Shown: positions 38,191-48,698 of the stretch, piece by piece
Layout of the letters: each line of letters starts with the position of its first letter
Numbering within the stretch: position 1 is the stretch's first letter
NCBI RefSeq assembly: GCF_023242475.1
Contig: NZ_JALJFG010000005.1
Span: forward strand, 124,001-188,000
Reading direction: 5' to 3'
DNA from: Pseudomonas sp. MWU15-20650
GTDB taxonomy: Bacteria > Pseudomonadota > Gammaproteobacteria > Pseudomonadales > Pseudomonadaceae
DNA length: 64,000 nucleotides
Notes under the pieces: model-generated
Databases searched by the model: none
Told to the model about the DNA's origin: nothing
The model's input: only the letters and a program-made list of their open reading frames with translations
Program-made: the position numbers and the translations under genes

Positions 38191-38699
38191 CTCAGATTTA
38201 CCTCGGCCTTGGCAGCAATATCGAGCGCGAAACGCATTTGCGCGCGGGTCTTGACGCGTTGGCAAGCTTGCTGACGCAAGTACGGTGTTCGGCTGTATTC
38301 GAAAGCCAGCCGGTGGGGATCAAGAGTGGGCCGTTTTTCAATCTGGTGGTGTCGGCTTATACCGACCTGCCGTTGATGGAGCTGGATCGCCGCTTGAAAT
38401 CCATCGAGGCCGACAACGGCCGTTATGCGCCGGACCGCAAAGGCTTGCCGCTGGATATCGATGTGCTGTTGTATGGCGATCTGGTGGGCAATTTCGATGG
38501 ATTGATCCTGCCGCGAGCCGAAATTCTGAAAAATGCCTTTGTATTGTGGCCGCTGTCGATGATGGCGCCGGACCGTAGGCATCCGGAGGCGGGCAAGACA
38601 ATGGCCGAGCTGTGGCGAGACTCGCAGATTGATCAGGTGCTGGCGCCTGTCGGTTTTGAATGGCAGGGCCGGCAACTCACGCCACAAGCTCTTCTGTAG
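38181..38699 (+). CDS. folK: 2-amino-4-hydroxy-6-hydroxymethyldihydropteridine pyrophosphokinase FolK
   Basis: A 172-residue HPPK that pyrophosphorylates hydroxymethyl-dihydropterin, the step after FolB. Motifs: IYLGLGSNIERETHLRAGLD, ESQPVG, then FFNLVVSAYT, PDRKGLPLDIDVLLYG and ILPRAEILKNAFVLWPL. Start ATG 38181 lies inside the end of folB, so the two are coupled. The stop codon TAG and the preceding CTG are the first bases of a REP element. Confidence 0.93.
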   Translation: MSLTQIYLGLGSNIERETHLRAGLDALASLLTQVRCSAVFESQPVGIKSGPFFNLVVSAYTDLPLMELDRRLKSIEADNGRYAPDRKGLPLDIDVLLYGDLVGNFDGLILPRAEILKNAFVLWPLSMMAPDRRHPEAGKTMAELWRDSQIDQVLAPVGFEWQGRQLTPQALL

Positions 38700-38776
38700 G
38701 CGCCGAGCTTGCTCGCGAAAAACCTGAGGGCGCTGCGTCATCGTTGAGGTTCTTCGCGAGCAAGTTCGCGCCTACA
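38695..38776. repeat. REP doublet at the folK/cca junction
   Basis: Inverted REP units, TGTAGGCGCCGAGCTTGCTC (from 38695) and its complement ending TTCGCGCCTACA (38776), surround a spacer. This is a second REP type (GTAGGCGC-core), unlike the GTGGGAGCGGGC type at 2117 and 55417. Its TAG (38697-38699) is the folK stop and the mirrored CTA (38772-38774) is the cca stop on the other strand. Confidence 0.88.
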
Positions 38777-40004
38777 ATGGTTTTTGTTGTTCCTTGTAGG
38801 CGTTCAGCGCACTGAGCCGTTCGCGCTTGAGTGCCTCGCCCAGTTCGGGGCCTTTGAAGCCTTTCTCCAGCAATGGCGCCACCGCGACCGAGCGGGCTAC
38901 CTTTGCCGCTCCACGCAAATACTGCGCCTGTGGATAACTGCGTTGCTCAAAACCTTGGCGGCCACGAGCGTCCATTTCGCAGGCCACCACAAACTCTTCA
39001 AAGCGTTGCGGCCGACGGTACACGTCGAAGTTTTGCAGCAACTCCAGCAATGTCGAGGCCTTGAGCTCCAGCGCACGATGACCATGGGTGTGATATTGGC
39101 CCACCAGCAAGGCCAACTCCTGGCAATCCCTTGGCACCTTGAAGCGCTCGTTCACCGCCTTGATCAGCTTCAGGCCGCGATGCTCGTGTGCAATGTGCTG
39201 CGGCAACTTATCCACAGGCGTGAGGCCTTTGCCCAAATCGTGCAGTAGGCATGCCCAGCGCACGGTCAGCGGTTGTGTGTGCAAGGCTGCCTGTTCCAGC
39301 ACGCTCAAGGTGTGCACGCCGGTATCGATTTCGGGGTGGTGGGCCTCGGGTTGCGGTACGCCGAACAGTGCGTCCACTTCCGGTATCAGGGTTTTCAGTG
39401 CGTCGCAGTCGCGCAGCACCTGGATAAACACCTGGGGCTGGTCTTCCATCAGCGCTCGTGAGATTTCCTTCCAGCTGCGTTCCGGCGTCAAGGCTTTCAA
39501 TTCGCCGGATTCGCTGAGCTGGCGCATCAGTTCAAGTGTTTGCGGCGCCACGGTAAAACCCAGGTGCGCGTAACGCGCAGCAAAGCGCGCAACACGGAGT
39601 ACGCGCAGGGGATCTTCGGCGAACGCGGGGGAAACGTGACGCAAAATGCGGGCTTCAAGATCGCTCTGGCCGCCATAGGGGTCGGTCAAATTGCCGTGGT
39701 CGTCCTCGGCGATGGCGTTGATGGTCAGGTCGCGACGGATCAGGTCTTCTTCCAGCGTCACCTCGGGGCTTGCGTGAAACACAAAGCCGCCGTAACCCCG
39801 GCCGCTCTTTCGTTCGGTACGGGCGAGGGCATATTCATCGCCATTTTTCGGGTCGAGGAATACCGGGAAATCAGCGCCCACCGGCTTATAGCCTTTGGCA
39901 AGCATCTCTTGGGTGGTTGCACCCACGACGACGCGGTCGATATCAGTGACCTTGATGCCCAGAAGGCGATCACGCACCGCACCGCCAACTTTGTAGATTT
40001 TCAT
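38772..40004 (-). CDS. cca: Multifunctional CCA-adding enzyme (tRNA nucleotidyltransferase with HD domain)
   Basis: A 410-residue class II nucleotidyltransferase that builds or repairs the tRNA 3' CCA. The head domain has [11 protein letters not shown] and the metal motif DIDRVVVG, with [10 protein letters not shown] and the ERSWKEISR block. The C-terminal HD domain ([17 protein letters not shown]) is typical of gamma-proteobacterial enzymes with added phosphodiesterase/phosphatase activity. The last codons run into the REP element, which supplies the stop. Confidence 0.97.
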   Translation of the reverse strand: MKIYKVGGAVRDRLLGIKVTDIDRVVVGATTQEMLAKGYKPVGADFPVFLDPKNGDEYALARTERKSGRGYGGFVFHASPEVTLEEDLIRRDLTINAIAEDDHGNLTDPYGGQSDLEARILRHVSPAFAEDPLRVLRVARFAARYAHLGFTVAPQTLELMRQLSESGELKALTPERSWKEISRALMEDQPQVFIQVLRDCDALKTLIPEVDALFGVPQPEAHHPEIDTGVHTLSVLEQAALHTQPLTVRWACLLHDLGKGLTPVDKLPQHIAHEHRGLKLIKAVNERFKVPRDCQELALLVGQYHTHGHRALELKASTLLELLQNFDVYRRPQRFEEFVVACEMDARGRQGFEQRSYPQAQYLRGAAKVARSVAVAPLLEKGFKGPELGEALKRERLSALNAYKEQQKPL

Positions 40005-40067
40005 GAAAAAGCCTCCATTAGCGGCACAGGATAACGCCTGAGCCTGGCCAATGGAGGCTTTGCTGGT

Positions 40068-41633
40068 TCAGAGATGAACGACGGCCAGGTCCAGGCGGCC
40101 GTAGTCGTTGTCGTTATGGTCGGTGCGCGGTGGCACATGGTGGGTTTTCATCACTTGGTCGCCCTGCAGGGTTTCCAGGTGGATATCGAAGCCCCATAGC
40201 CGGTGCAGGTGCTTGAGCACCTCCTCGGTGGATTCGCCCAGCGGCTTGCGGTCATGTTGCTGGTGACGCAAGGTCAGCGAGCGGTCGCCGCGCATATCGA
40301 TGCTGTAGATCTGCACGTTAGGTTCGCGATTACCCAGGTTGTACTGGGCGGCCAGGGTTTCGCGAATGACCCGGTACCCGGGTTCATCGTGGATAGCCGG
40401 TACCACCAGGTCGTCCTTGAGGTCGTCGTCCAGGATGCTGAACAGCTTGAGGTCGCGAATCACCTGGGGGGACAGGTACTGCAGGATAAAACTCTCATCC
40501 TTGAAGCTGCTCATGGCGAACTTGATGGTGGACAGCCAGTCACTGCCGGCAATCTCCGGAAACCAGCGACGGTCCTCTTCGGTGGGGTTTTCGCACATGC
40601 GTCGGATATCGCGGTACATGGCAAAGCCCAGGGCATAGGGGTTGATACCGTTGTAATACGGGCTGTCGAAGCCGGGTTGGAATACTACGCTGGTGTGTGA
40701 GGTCAGGAACTCCATCATGAAGCCGTCAGTCACCAGGCCCTCGTCGTACAGGTCGTTCATCAGGGTGTAATGCCAGAACGTCGCCCAGCCTTCGTTCATC
40801 ACCTGGGTTTGGCGCTGTGGATAAAAATACTGGGCGATCTTGCGCACAATGCGCACGATTTCCCGCTGCCATGGCTCCAGGAGCGGTGCGTGTTTTTCCA
40901 GGAAATACAGGATGTTTTCCTGAGGTTCGGCGGGGAAGCGGGCATTATCCTTATCGCTGTTTTTGCCGGCGCGCTTTGGAATGGTGCGCCACAGGTCGTT
41001 GATCTGCTTCTGCAGGTGTTCCTCGCGTTCCTTCTGACGCAGGCGTTCCTCCTCGGCCGAAATCGGGTACGGGCGCTTGTAGCGGTCAACGCCGTAGTTC
41101 ATCAGGGCATGGCAGGAGTCGAGCAGGTCTTCCACCGCATCGATGCCATGACGTTCTTCGCACTGCATGATGTACTGCTTGGCGAACACCAGGTAATCGA
41201 TGATCGAACTGGCATCAGTCCAGGTGCGAAACAGGTAGTTGCCTTTGAAAAAGCTGTTGTGCCCGTAGCAGGCGTGGGCGACGACCAGCGCCTGCATGCA
41301 GATGGTGTTCTCCTCCATCAGGTAGGCGATGCACGGGTCTGAGTTGATGACGATCTCGTAGGCCAGGCCCATCTGTCCTCGGGTGTAGGATTTTTCAGTG
41401 CTGAGGAAGTGTTTACCGTAGGACCAATGGTGATAACCCAACGGCATGCCCACCGAGGCATAGGCATCCATCATCTGTTCGGCGGTGATGACTTCGATCT
41501 GGTTGGGGTAGGTGTCCAGGGCATAACCCGCCGCGATACGGCTGATTTCCCGGTCATAGGCCTGGATCAGTTCAAAGGTCCACTCGGACCCCGTGGATAT
41601 GGGTTGGCGCTTATGCTCTTTTTTGGCGGTCAT
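40068..41633 (-). CDS. SpoVR family protein (YcgB-like)
   Basis: A 521-residue cytoplasmic protein of the SpoVR/YcgB family, conserved from Bacillus (where it affects the spore cortex) to E. coli; biochemical role unknown. Signature stretches: [60 protein letters not shown]. The His/Glu-rich blocks ([16 protein letters not shown]) look metal-binding. Third gene of the prkA-yeaH-spoVR unit, overlapping yeaH by 4 bases. Confidence 0.94.
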   Translation of the reverse strand: MTAKKEHKRQPISTGSEWTFELIQAYDREISRIAAGYALDTYPNQIEVITAEQMMDAYASVGMPLGYHHWSYGKHFLSTEKSYTRGQMGLAYEIVINSDPCIAYLMEENTICMQALVVAHACYGHNSFFKGNYLFRTWTDASSIIDYLVFAKQYIMQCEERHGIDAVEDLLDSCHALMNYGVDRYKRPYPISAEEERLRQKEREEHLQKQINDLWRTIPKRAGKNSDKDNARFPAEPQENILYFLEKHAPLLEPWQREIVRIVRKIAQYFYPQRQTQVMNEGWATFWHYTLMNDLYDEGLVTDGFMMEFLTSHTSVVFQPGFDSPYYNGINPYALGFAMYRDIRRMCENPTEEDRRWFPEIAGSDWLSTIKFAMSSFKDESFILQYLSPQVIRDLKLFSILDDDLKDDLVVPAIHDEPGYRVIRETLAAQYNLGNREPNVQIYSIDMRGDRSLTLRHQQHDRKPLGESTEEVLKHLHRLWGFDIHLETLQGDQVMKTHHVPPRTDHNDNDYGRLDLAVVHL

Positions 41634-42901
41634 GTCACTAACCTGCGCTGGAAGAGTTCACGGAAGACCGGGTAGATATCGCCGGCCGAGACCAGTTGCT
41701 GCTGGGCGAATGTGTCGGCAAAGGCTTCGCCGATGCGCTCATATTCGAACCACAGTGCCTGATGCTCACGGGGGGTGATCTCGACGTAAGTGTAGTACTG
41801 CACGAACGGCATGATCTGGTTGATCAGGATGTCGCGGCAGATCGGCGAATCGTCGTTCCAGTTGTCACCGTCGGATGCCTGGGCGGCGTAGATATTCCAG
41901 TCGTTGGCTGGATAACGTTCGGCCATGATCTCCTGCATCAGCTTCAAGGCGCTGGACACGATGGTGCCGCCGGTTTCCCGCGAGTAGAAGAACTCCTCTT
42001 CGTCCACTTCCCGGGCGCTGGTGTGATGGCGGATGAACACCACATCGATCTTGTCGTAGTTGCGCTTCAGAAACAGGTACAGCAGGATGAAGAATCGCTT
42101 GGCGATATCCTTGGTCGCCTGGGTCATGGATCCGGACACATCCATCAGGCAGAACATCACGGCCTTGGAGCTGGGGTTGGGTTGCTTGACCAGCAGGTTG
42201 TATTTCAAGTCGAAAGTATCGAGGAAGGGCACGCGATGAATACGCGCGCTGAGTTTTTCTATTTCAGCCTCTATTTTCTGGATATCACCGAAGTTGTCCG
42301 GTTCTTCGCGCTTTAAGCGCGCCAACTCTTCCTTGGCTTCCTTCAGCTTGGCGCGGCTGCTGCCTGAGAGGGCGATGCGTCGGGCGTGCGCCGAGCGCAG
42401 GGTGCGGATGATATTGATCCGGGAAGGGTTGCCTTCGTTGCTGATCCCCGCACGTACGGTCTTGAACGTGTCGGTGCCGGTCAGGTTGCGCTTGACCAGG
42501 TTGGGCAGTTCCAGGTCCTCGAACATGAATTCGAGGAATTCTTCCTGGGTAATCTGGAAGACGAACTCATCCATGCCTTCGCCGGAGTTACCTGCCTTGC
42601 CCGGGCCTTTGCCACCGCCACCGCCCTGGGGGCGCTGGATGTGCTCGCCGGTGGTGAACTCCTTGTTTCCGGGGTGCACGACAGTTTGCTTGCCGCCTCG
42701 GCCGTGGTGCAGCACCGGTTCGTCGATGTCCCTTCCCGGTATGCTGATTTGTTCGCCATGCTCCATGTCGGTGATGGAGCGGCGGCTGACGGCCTCTTCT
42801 ACGGCCTTTTTGATGTGGTCACGGTAACGCCGCAGGAAACGCTGACGGTTTACCGTGCTCTTGTTCTTGCCATTGAGGCGTCGGTCGATCACATAGCTCA
42901 T
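41630..42901 (-). CDS. yeaH: YeaH/YhbH family protein (DUF444, VWA-like)
   Basis: A 423-residue protein starting [20 protein letters not shown]. The family belongs to DUF444 and has a von Willebrand A-like fold with a MIDAS-type motif [15 protein letters not shown] near residue 245. A Gly-rich linker ([20 protein letters not shown]) occurs near residue 90. The E. coli homologue is encoded with YeaG kinase and responds to starvation. Its function is unresolved; it is probably a substrate or partner of PrkA. Confidence 0.94.
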   Translation of the reverse strand: MSYVIDRRLNGKNKSTVNRQRFLRRYRDHIKKAVEEAVSRRSITDMEHGEQISIPGRDIDEPVLHHGRGGKQTVVHPGNKEFTTGEHIQRPQGGGGGKGPGKAGNSGEGMDEFVFQITQEEFLEFMFEDLELPNLVKRNLTGTDTFKTVRAGISNEGNPSRINIIRTLRSAHARRIALSGSSRAKLKEAKEELARLKREEPDNFGDIQKIEAEIEKLSARIHRVPFLDTFDLKYNLLVKQPNPSSKAVMFCLMDVSGSMTQATKDIAKRFFILLYLFLKRNYDKIDVVFIRHHTSAREVDEEEFFYSRETGGTIVSSALKLMQEIMAERYPANDWNIYAAQASDGDNWNDDSPICRDILINQIMPFVQYYTYVEITPREHQALWFEYERIGEAFADTFAQQQLVSAGDIYPVFRELFQRRLVT

Positions 42902-42920
42902 AGGCCCCTCCGGGGAGCTT

Positions 42921-43015
42921 CAAGTCGTAAGCTGCAAGCTACAAGAAAGAGCCCGTACGTGCCGGGCTCACTGGCTTTTCTCTTGCGGCTTGTAGCTAGA
43001 AGCTTGCAGCTGCTT
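42921..43015. repeat. Inverted repeat enclosing a terminator-like hairpin, prkA-yeaH gap
   Basis: Imperfect inverted copies of a CTTGTAGCTTGCAGCT-type sequence (left near 42925-42945, right near 42982-43012) flank a hairpin GAGCCCG-N7-CGGGCTC (42949-42969). On the minus strand the hairpin is followed by TTTCTT. It may partly stop transcription between prkA and yeaH. This repeat family is distinct from the REP types above. Confidence 0.6.
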
Positions 43016-43018
43016 CTC

Positions 43019-44941
43019 TCACTGCGATTTCCGGACCCGTAGGTACCATTCCGAAAGAAGGCGTACCTGTTTGTCGGTGTAGCCGCGCTCGACCATTCGA
43101 GTAACGAAGTCGTTGTGTTTTTGCTGATCCTCTTTGCTGGCCTTGGCGTTGAAGCTGATGACCGGCAGCAAATCCTCTGTGTTCGAGAACATTTTCTTCT
43201 CGATGACCACCCGCAACTTCTCATAGCTGAGCCAGGTGGGGTTCTTGCCGTTGTTGTTGGCGCGGGCGCGAAGCACGAAGTTGACGATTTCGTTGCGGAA
43301 ATCCTTCGGATTGCTGATACCCGCCGGTTTCTCGATCTTTTCCAGTTCCTCGTTGAGGGCAACACGGTTGAGGATCTCGCCGGTTTCCGGATCGCGATAT
43401 TCCTGATCCTGGATCCAGAAGTCGGCGTACAGCACATAGCGGTCGAAGATGTTCTGGCCGTACTCGCTGTAGGACTCCAGGTACGCGGTCTGGATTTCCT
43501 TGCCGATAAACTCGATGTAGCGCGGTGCCAGGTATTCCTTGAGGAAGCGCAGGTAGCGTTCGCGGGTTTCGGCCTGGAATTGCTCCTGTTCGATCTGTTG
43601 TTCCAGCACGTAGAGCAGGTGCACCGGGTTGGCGGCGATCTCGTGGGGGTCGAAGTTGAACACCTTGGAGAGGATCTTGAACGCGAAGCGCGTCGACAGC
43701 CCATTCATGCCCTCATCAACGCCGGCTGTGTCGCGGTACTCCTGGATCGATTTGGCCTTGGGGTCGGTGTCCTTGAGATTTTCGCCGTCGTACACGCGCA
43801 TTTTCGAGTAGATGTTCGAGTTTTCCGGCTCTTTGAGGCGCGACAGCACGGTGAACTGGGCGAGCATCTTCAAGGTGTCGGGTGCACAGTGGGCCTTGGC
43901 CAGGGAGCTGTTGAACAGAAGCTTGTCGTAAATCTTGATTTCATCGCTGACCCGCAGGCAGTACGGCACCTTGACGATATAGATCCGGTCAATGAAGGCT
44001 TCGTTGTTCTTATTGTTGCGGAAGGTGTGCCATTCCGATTCGTTGGAGTGCGCCAGCAGGATCCCGGTGAACGGAATCGCGCCGAGCCCTTCGGTACTGT
44101 TGTAGTTACCTTCCTGGGTGGCAGTGAGCAGTGGGTGCAGCACCTTGATCGGCGCCTTGAACATCTCCACAAATTCCATCAGGCCCTGGTTGGCCCGGCA
44201 CAGCGCGCCCGAATAGCTGTAGGCGTCGGCGTCGTTCTGCGGGAATTCCTCCAGTTTGCGAATGTCGACCTTGCCGACCAGTGCCGAGATGTCCTGGTTG
44301 TTTTCGTCGCCCGGTTCGGTTTTTGCCACGCCGATCTGGTTGAGGATCGAGGGGTAGAGTTTCACCACGCGGAACTGGCTGATATCTCCGCCAAACTCGG
44401 CCAGGCGCTTGGTGGCCCACGGCGACATGATGGTGTTGAGGTAGCGGCGTGGGATGCCGAAGTCTTCTTCGAGGATTGCGCCATCTTCCGTGGCGTTGAA
44501 CAGGCCCAGGGGCGACTCGAAGACTGGAGAGCCCTTGATCGCGTAGAAGGGCACCTTCTCGATCAATTGTTTGAGCTTTTCGGCCAGGGACGATTTGCCA
44601 CCACCGACCGGGCCGAGCAGGTAGAGGATCTGTTTCTTCTCTTCCAGGCCCTGGGCGGCATGGCGGAAGTAGGAGACGATCTGGTCGATGCATTCTTCCA
44701 TGCCATGGAAGTCTTCAAAGGCCGGGTAGCGGCGGATCACCTTATTGGAGAATATTCGCGACAGGCGCGAATTGTTGGCGGTTTCCACCAGCTCCGGCTC
44801 GCCGATCGCCAATAGCAGGCGTTCAGCGGCAGAGGCATAGGTGCTACGGTCCTGCTTGCACAGCTCGAGATACTCTTGCAGCGTGAGTTCTTCCTGCTGT
44901 GTGGACGCGAAGCGTTGTTGGAAGTGGCTGAAAATACTCAT
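43019..44941 (-). CDS. prkA: PrkA family serine protein kinase (YeaG-like)
   Basis: A 640-residue protein, exactly the YeaG size. The N-terminal AAA+ part has Walker A LLGPVGGGKSS at residues 109-118, and the C-terminal PrkA domain (about 390-640) is related to eukaryotic-type kinases (ILSKVFNFDPHEIAANPVHL). YeaG phosphorylates proteins under nitrogen and stationary stress. The frame opens at 45019, but MSIFSHFQQRF at 44941 is the conserved start. It heads the prkA-yeaH-spoVR unit. Confidence 0.96.
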   Translation of the reverse strand: MSIFSHFQQRFASTQQEELTLQEYLELCKQDRSTYASAAERLLLAIGEPELVETANNSRLSRIFSNKVIRRYPAFEDFHGMEECIDQIVSYFRHAAQGLEEKKQILYLLGPVGGGKSSLAEKLKQLIEKVPFYAIKGSPVFESPLGLFNATEDGAILEEDFGIPRRYLNTIMSPWATKRLAEFGGDISQFRVVKLYPSILNQIGVAKTEPGDENNQDISALVGKVDIRKLEEFPQNDADAYSYSGALCRANQGLMEFVEMFKAPIKVLHPLLTATQEGNYNSTEGLGAIPFTGILLAHSNESEWHTFRNNKNNEAFIDRIYIVKVPYCLRVSDEIKIYDKLLFNSSLAKAHCAPDTLKMLAQFTVLSRLKEPENSNIYSKMRVYDGENLKDTDPKAKSIQEYRDTAGVDEGMNGLSTRFAFKILSKVFNFDPHEIAANPVHLLYVLEQQIEQEQFQAETRERYLRFLKEYLAPRYIEFIGKEIQTAYLESYSEYGQNIFDRYVLYADFWIQDQEYRDPETGEILNRVALNEELEKIEKPAGISNPKDFRNEIVNFVLRARANNNGKNPTWLSYEKLRVVIEKKMFSNTEDLLPVISFNAKASKEDQQKHNDFVTRMVERGYTDKQVRLLSEWYLRVRKSQ

Positions 44942-45146
44942 GACGTCGTCACCTCGCTCGATACGTGGAGCCGACGCCGGATCAGTCAGTCGATGCTGGC
45001 AGTCATTGACGGACGCCAATGGCTGTTTTCCCCCCAGAACACCCTCAAACGCTACCGATGACCCGTACGCCGGTGTACCGGCTCTCCCCTGATTCGGATG
45101 GCCTGCGCTTAAGGATAGTTCGGAATCCGGGAGTTCAAGGTGCGAT

Positions 45147-45164
45147 GCGCAATTAGTTGGCCTG
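45147..45164 (-). promoter_or_regulatory. Possible sigma54 promoter upstream of prkA
   Basis: On the minus strand AGGCCAACTAATTGCGCA has GG and TTGC in the GG-N10-GC spacing of RpoN promoters, about 205 bases before the prkA start. It is a weak match outside these positions. The E. coli homologue of this operon is known to respond to nitrogen limitation through RpoN/NtrC, which is why it is listed. Confidence 0.3.
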
Positions 45165-45229
45165 CGCCGTTCGTCAGAAACGGCGCGAACCCAAGCATCA
45201 CGCGGGGTAGCGGGGTGTGAAAAAAATTA

Positions 45230-45556
45230 TTACGGCTTGCTTGGGGAAATTTCATCGGGATAGGTCGTACGCCACAGCTCGAAGCCACCGTCCAGGCTGT
45301 AGACGTCGGAGAAACCCTGGCTGATCAGGTAGGCGGCCGCGCTCTGGCTGGAGTTGCCGTGGTAGCAGGCCACGATTAACGGCGCGTCGAGGTCGGCTTG
45401 GCGGATGAAATCGGCGATGTTGACGTTGTCCAGGTGCTGGGCGCCGGTGATGTGGGCAACGGCGTAAGTAGGCTGCTCACGGATATCGACAACCACGGCA
45501 CCGCTTTTGCGCAGGGCCTGGGCTTGTTCGGGAGGGATACGTTTGAATTCGCTCAT
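45230..45556 (-). CDS. glpE: Thiosulfate sulfurtransferase GlpE
   Basis: A 108-residue single-domain rhodanese that moves sulfane sulfur from thiosulfate to cyanide or thioredoxin. The active-site loop is CYHGNSSQ with Cys64, the six-residue loop of Glp[20 protein letters not shown] is the usual first block. It ends the lptD-to-glpE series, 9 bases after apaH. Confidence 0.94.
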   Translation of the reverse strand: MSEFKRIPPEQAQALRKSGAVVVDIREQPTYAVAHITGAQHLDNVNIADFIRQADLDAPLIVACYHGNSSQSAAAYLISQGFSDVYSLDGGFELWRTTYPDEISPSKP

Positions 45557-45565
45557 GGCGGGCTC

Positions 45566-46414
45566 CTATGGCTTGGCGGCCGGCAGTGTCACAGAAAGGG
45601 GAGATTCGCACTGGCAGCTCAGGCGCTCGCCAGTGTCGATGTTCATCAGGGTCATGGTGCCACCCCACACGCAGCCGGTGTCGAGGGCGAATACGCCGGG
45701 CTCATCGCACTTGCCTTCGAGGGCTGCCCAATGACCGAAGATGATCTTCGTGTCACGGGTCTTGCGTTCCTTGTGGGCAAACCACGGTTTGTAGCCAGGC
45801 AGTGCCGTGTCGGCGCCTTCCTTGCTCTTGAGGTCCAGTTTGCCTTCGGCGGTACAGAAGCGCATGCGCGTGAAGTAGTTGGTGATCACGCGCAGGCGGG
45901 TCACACCGCTGAGGTCGTTGTCCCACTTCACGGGTTCGTTGCCGTACATCCCGTCGAGGTAGGCGGTGTACAGGTTGTCATCGGTCAGTGCATTTTCAAC
46001 TTCGGCGGCGCACTTGAGGGCTTTTTTCAGCGTCCACTGTGGTGGGATGCCTGCATGGACAAGTGCCATGTCGCGGCTTTCGTCGTAATGCATGAGCTTT
46101 TGCTGGCGTAGCCAATCGAGCAGTTCGGCGCGATCCGGCGCTTCGAGGATTTCCCGCAGCGTGTCGCCCTTTTTCAGACGCTCGATGTTATTGCCCGCCG
46201 CCAGCAGGTGCAGGTCATGGTTGCCGAGCACGCACACCAGCGAGTCCCGCAAGTGATAGAGATAGCGCAGGGTTTCCAGGGACTGCGGGCCGCGGTTGAC
46301 CAAGTCGCCCACCAGCCAAAGGCGGTCGTGCGATGGGTCGAACGCCACGCGCTCCAACAGGCACTTGAGAGGCTCCAGGCAGCCTTGCAGGTCGCCGACC
46401 GCGTAGGTTGCCAT
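45566..46414 (-). CDS. apaH: Symmetrical bis(5'-nucleosyl)-tetraphosphatase ApaH
   Basis: A 282-residue calcineurin-type phosphoesterase that splits Ap4A into two ADP and thereby affects stress signalling and RNA capping. Metal motifs: [37 protein letters not shown]. Its start overlaps the apaG stop by one base. Confidence 0.97.
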   Translation of the reverse strand: MATYAVGDLQGCLEPLKCLLERVAFDPSHDRLWLVGDLVNRGPQSLETLRYLYHLRDSLVCVLGNHDLHLLAAGNNIERLKKGDTLREILEAPDRAELLDWLRQQKLMHYDESRDMALVHAGIPPQWTLKKALKCAAEVENALTDDNLYTAYLDGMYGNEPVKWDNDLSGVTRLRVITNYFTRMRFCTAEGKLDLKSKEGADTALPGYKPWFAHKERKTRDTKIIFGHWAALEGKCDEPGVFALDTGCVWGGTMTLMNIDTGERLSCQCESPLSVTLPAAKP

Positions 46415-46794
46415 CAGTGCAGGGCTCCGGGCACCGCGAGGCGGAAGGGCGCGATGATTGCGTCGAACAGTTGACCGTCGGTTGCCTTCATCTGATACGA
46501 GCCTTGCATGGTGCCAACCTTGGAGGTCATTACCGTGCCGCTGCTGTAGGTGTGGCTGGCGCCGATGTCGATCAACGGTTGCTGGCCGACAACACCGGCG
46601 CCGCGTACTTCCTCGACCTGGCCGTCACCGTCGGTGATGACCCAGTGGCGCGACAGCAGCTTGGCCGGCACCTGCCCGTTGTTTTTCACCGTGATGGTGT
46701 AGGCAAAGGCAAAACGATTCTGTTCAGGTTGCGATTGTTCCGCCAGGAAGCGGGTGACGACGCTGACGTCGATCTGGTAGCGAGGATCGGACAT
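46414..46794 (-). CDS. apaG: Co2+/Mg2+ efflux-associated protein ApaG
   Basis: A 126-residue FN3-like domain protein of unknown exact role, always found with apaH and rsmA. Family blocks: [54 protein letters not shown]. Mutants in enteric bacteria have altered cobalt resistance and magnesium efflux. Confidence 0.96.
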   Translation of the reverse strand: MSDPRYQIDVSVVTRFLAEQSQPEQNRFAFAYTITVKNNGQVPAKLLSRHWVITDGDGQVEEVRGAGVVGQQPLIDIGASHTYSSGTVMTSKVGTMQGSYQMKATDGQLFDAIIAPFRLAVPGALH

Positions 46795-46899
46795 GCAAGA
46801 GGCCTTAAGAGCAAAAGCGGAGGACAGCAGATGCGGATCAGTCTAGGCCAAGAGGTGGGCACTAGGCCAGACATGCTGTCTGGCCTGGCACAGCAGGTT

Positions 46900-47712
46900 T
46901 CACTGCGCAGCGGGCGCCGGCTGGATAGCCAGTTGGTCGGCCAGGCGTACGAAGGCGGCCAGGTCCAGTTGCTCGGGGCGCAGGCTGCCATCAACGCCGG
47001 CAGCTTCGATTTCGGCGTTGCTCAGCAGGGCCTTGAGCGTGTTGCGCAGGGTTTTGCGGCGTTGGTTGAACGCTTCGCGTACCACGCGTTCCAGCAATTT
47101 ATGATCCTTGGCCGGGTGTGGCAGTACGGCGTGAGGTACCAGTCGCACGATGGCCGAGTCGACCTTCGGTGGCGGGTTGAACGCACCCGGGCCAACGTTG
47201 AACAGGTGTTCGACGCGGCAGTGGTACTGAACCATGATCGACAAGCGACCCCAATCGCCGCCGCCCGGGCCGGCAGCCAGGCGCTCTACCACTTCTTTTT
47301 GCAGCATGAAGTGCATGTCGCGGATGATCCCGGCGTTGTTCAGCAGGTGGAAAATCAGCGGTGTGGAGATGTTGTACGGCAGGTTACCCACAACGCGCAG
47401 GCTGTTGGGCGCGGCATTGAGGCTGTTGAAGTCGAACTTCAGCGCGTCGCCCTGGTGCAGGTTGAAGTTGGGCTTGTCGGCGAACTGCTGGTTGAGGATC
47501 GGGATCAGGTCCTTGTCTAGCTCCACCACGTCCAATTGGCCGCCGCTGGCCAGCAGGCCTTGGGTCAGAGCGCCCTGGCCCGGGCCGATTTCCAGCAGAC
47601 GATCTTCAGGCTTGGCATGGATGGAGCGCAGGATACGATCGATCACGCCAGCGTCGTGCAGGAAGTTTTGCCCGAAGCGCTTGCGCGCCCGGTGTTGGTA
47701 ATGCTCGGTCAT
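46900..47712 (-). CDS. rsmA: 16S rRNA dimethyladenosine transferase RsmA (KsgA)
   Basis: A 270-residue methyltransferase that makes m6,6A at A1518 and A1519 of 16S rRNA late in 30S assembly. SAM motif [15 protein letters not shown], catalytic [11 protein letters not shown] (NLPY). [10 protein letters not shown] is the usual start. It overlaps pdxA by 4 bases. The symbol rsmA here is the methylase, not the CsrA-type RNA-binding protein that rsmY binds. Confidence 0.98.
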   Translation of the reverse strand: MTEHYQHRARKRFGQNFLHDAGVIDRILRSIHAKPEDRLLEIGPGQGALTQGLLASGGQLDVVELDKDLIPILNQQFADKPNFNLHQGDALKFDFNSLNAAPNSLRVVGNLPYNISTPLIFHLLNNAGIIRDMHFMLQKEVVERLAAGPGGGDWGRLSIMVQYHCRVEHLFNVGPGAFNPPPKVDSAIVRLVPHAVLPHPAKDHKLLERVVREAFNQRRKTLRNTLKALLSNAEIEAAGVDGSLRPEQLDLAAFVRLADQLAIQPAPAAQ

Positions 47713-48698
47713 ATACGGGTCTCGGCCATCTGATAGGCGGTTTCCAGGGCGACGTGCAGGCTGCCGGTATCGATCTTGCCACTGCCTGCCAGGTCCAGGG
47801 CGGTGCCATGGTCGACGGAGGTGCGGATGATCGGCAGGCCCAGTGTCACGTTGACTGCGGCGCCGAAACCTTTGTATTTCAGCACGGGCAGCCCCTGGTC
47901 GTGGTACATCGCCAGCACTGCGTCGCAGTGCTCCAGATATTTGGGGGTAAACAGAGTGTCTGCTGGCAATGGGCCGCGTAGGTCCATGCCTTCTTGGCGC
48001 AGGCGCTCTAATGTCGGTTCAATGATGTCGATTTCTTCACGGCCCAAGTGTCCGCCTTCACCGGCATGAGGGTTGAGCCCACACACCAGGATTCGCGGTT
48101 GGGCAATGCCGAATTTTTGTTGCAGGTCGGTGTGCAGGATGCGCGTGACGCGCTCAATGCGCTCGGCGGTGATGGCATCGGCGATTTCACGCAGCGGCAG
48201 GTGCGTGGTCACCAGGGCTACGCGCAGTCCGCGGGTGGCCAGCATCATCACGACTTGGGCGGTGTGAGTCAGCTCGGCCAGGAATTCGGTATGGCCGGAA
48301 AAGGCGATGCCGGATTCGTTGATGACGCCTTTGTGCACGGGGGCCGTGATCATGCCGGCGAAGTCGCCGCTGATGCAGCCTTGGCCTGCGCGGGTCAAGG
48401 TTTCCAGCACAAATGCTGCATTGGCCGTGTTCAGTTGCCCTGCAACGACCTTGGCCTGCAGCGGGGTATCCCACACATACAGGCTACCCGCTGGCGCCGG
48501 CAGGTCGGGCCAACGGCCCGGTGCCACGTCCAGCAGGTTGACAGCCACGCCCAGCTGCGCGGCCCGCTCAAGGAGCAGGTCGCGGCTGGTAATAGCAATC
48601 AGGGGGTGTGGCTGGGGTTGCGAGGCGAGCAGCAGGCACAGGTCTGGACCAATGCCGGCCGGCTCGCCGGGTGTCACCGCAAAACGCTGGGGTTTCAC
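47709..48698 (-). CDS. pdxA: 4-hydroxythreonine-4-phosphate dehydrogenase PdxA
   Basis: A 329-residue NAD-dependent enzyme of pyridoxal phosphate synthesis. Blocks: [24 protein letters not shown] (metal-binding His), [29 protein letters not shown] and the C-terminal [14 protein letters not shown]. It is coupled to surA upstream and rsmA downstream by 4-base overlaps. Confidence 0.98.
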   Translation of the reverse strand: MKPQRFAVTPGEPAGIGPDLCLLLASQPQPHPLIAITSRDLLLERAAQLGVAVNLLDVAPGRWPDLPAPAGSLYVWDTPLQAKVVAGQLNTANAAFVLETLTRAGQGCISGDFAGMITAPVHKGVINESGIAFSGHTEFLAELTHTAQVVMMLATRGLRVALVTTHLPLREIADAITAERIERVTRILHTDLQQKFGIAQPRILVCGLNPHAGEGGHLGREEIDIIEPTLERLRQEGMDLRGPLPADTLFTPKYLEHCDAVLAMYHDQGLPVLKYKGFGAAVNVTLGLPIIRTSVDHGTALDLAGSGKIDTGSLHVALETAYQMAETRI

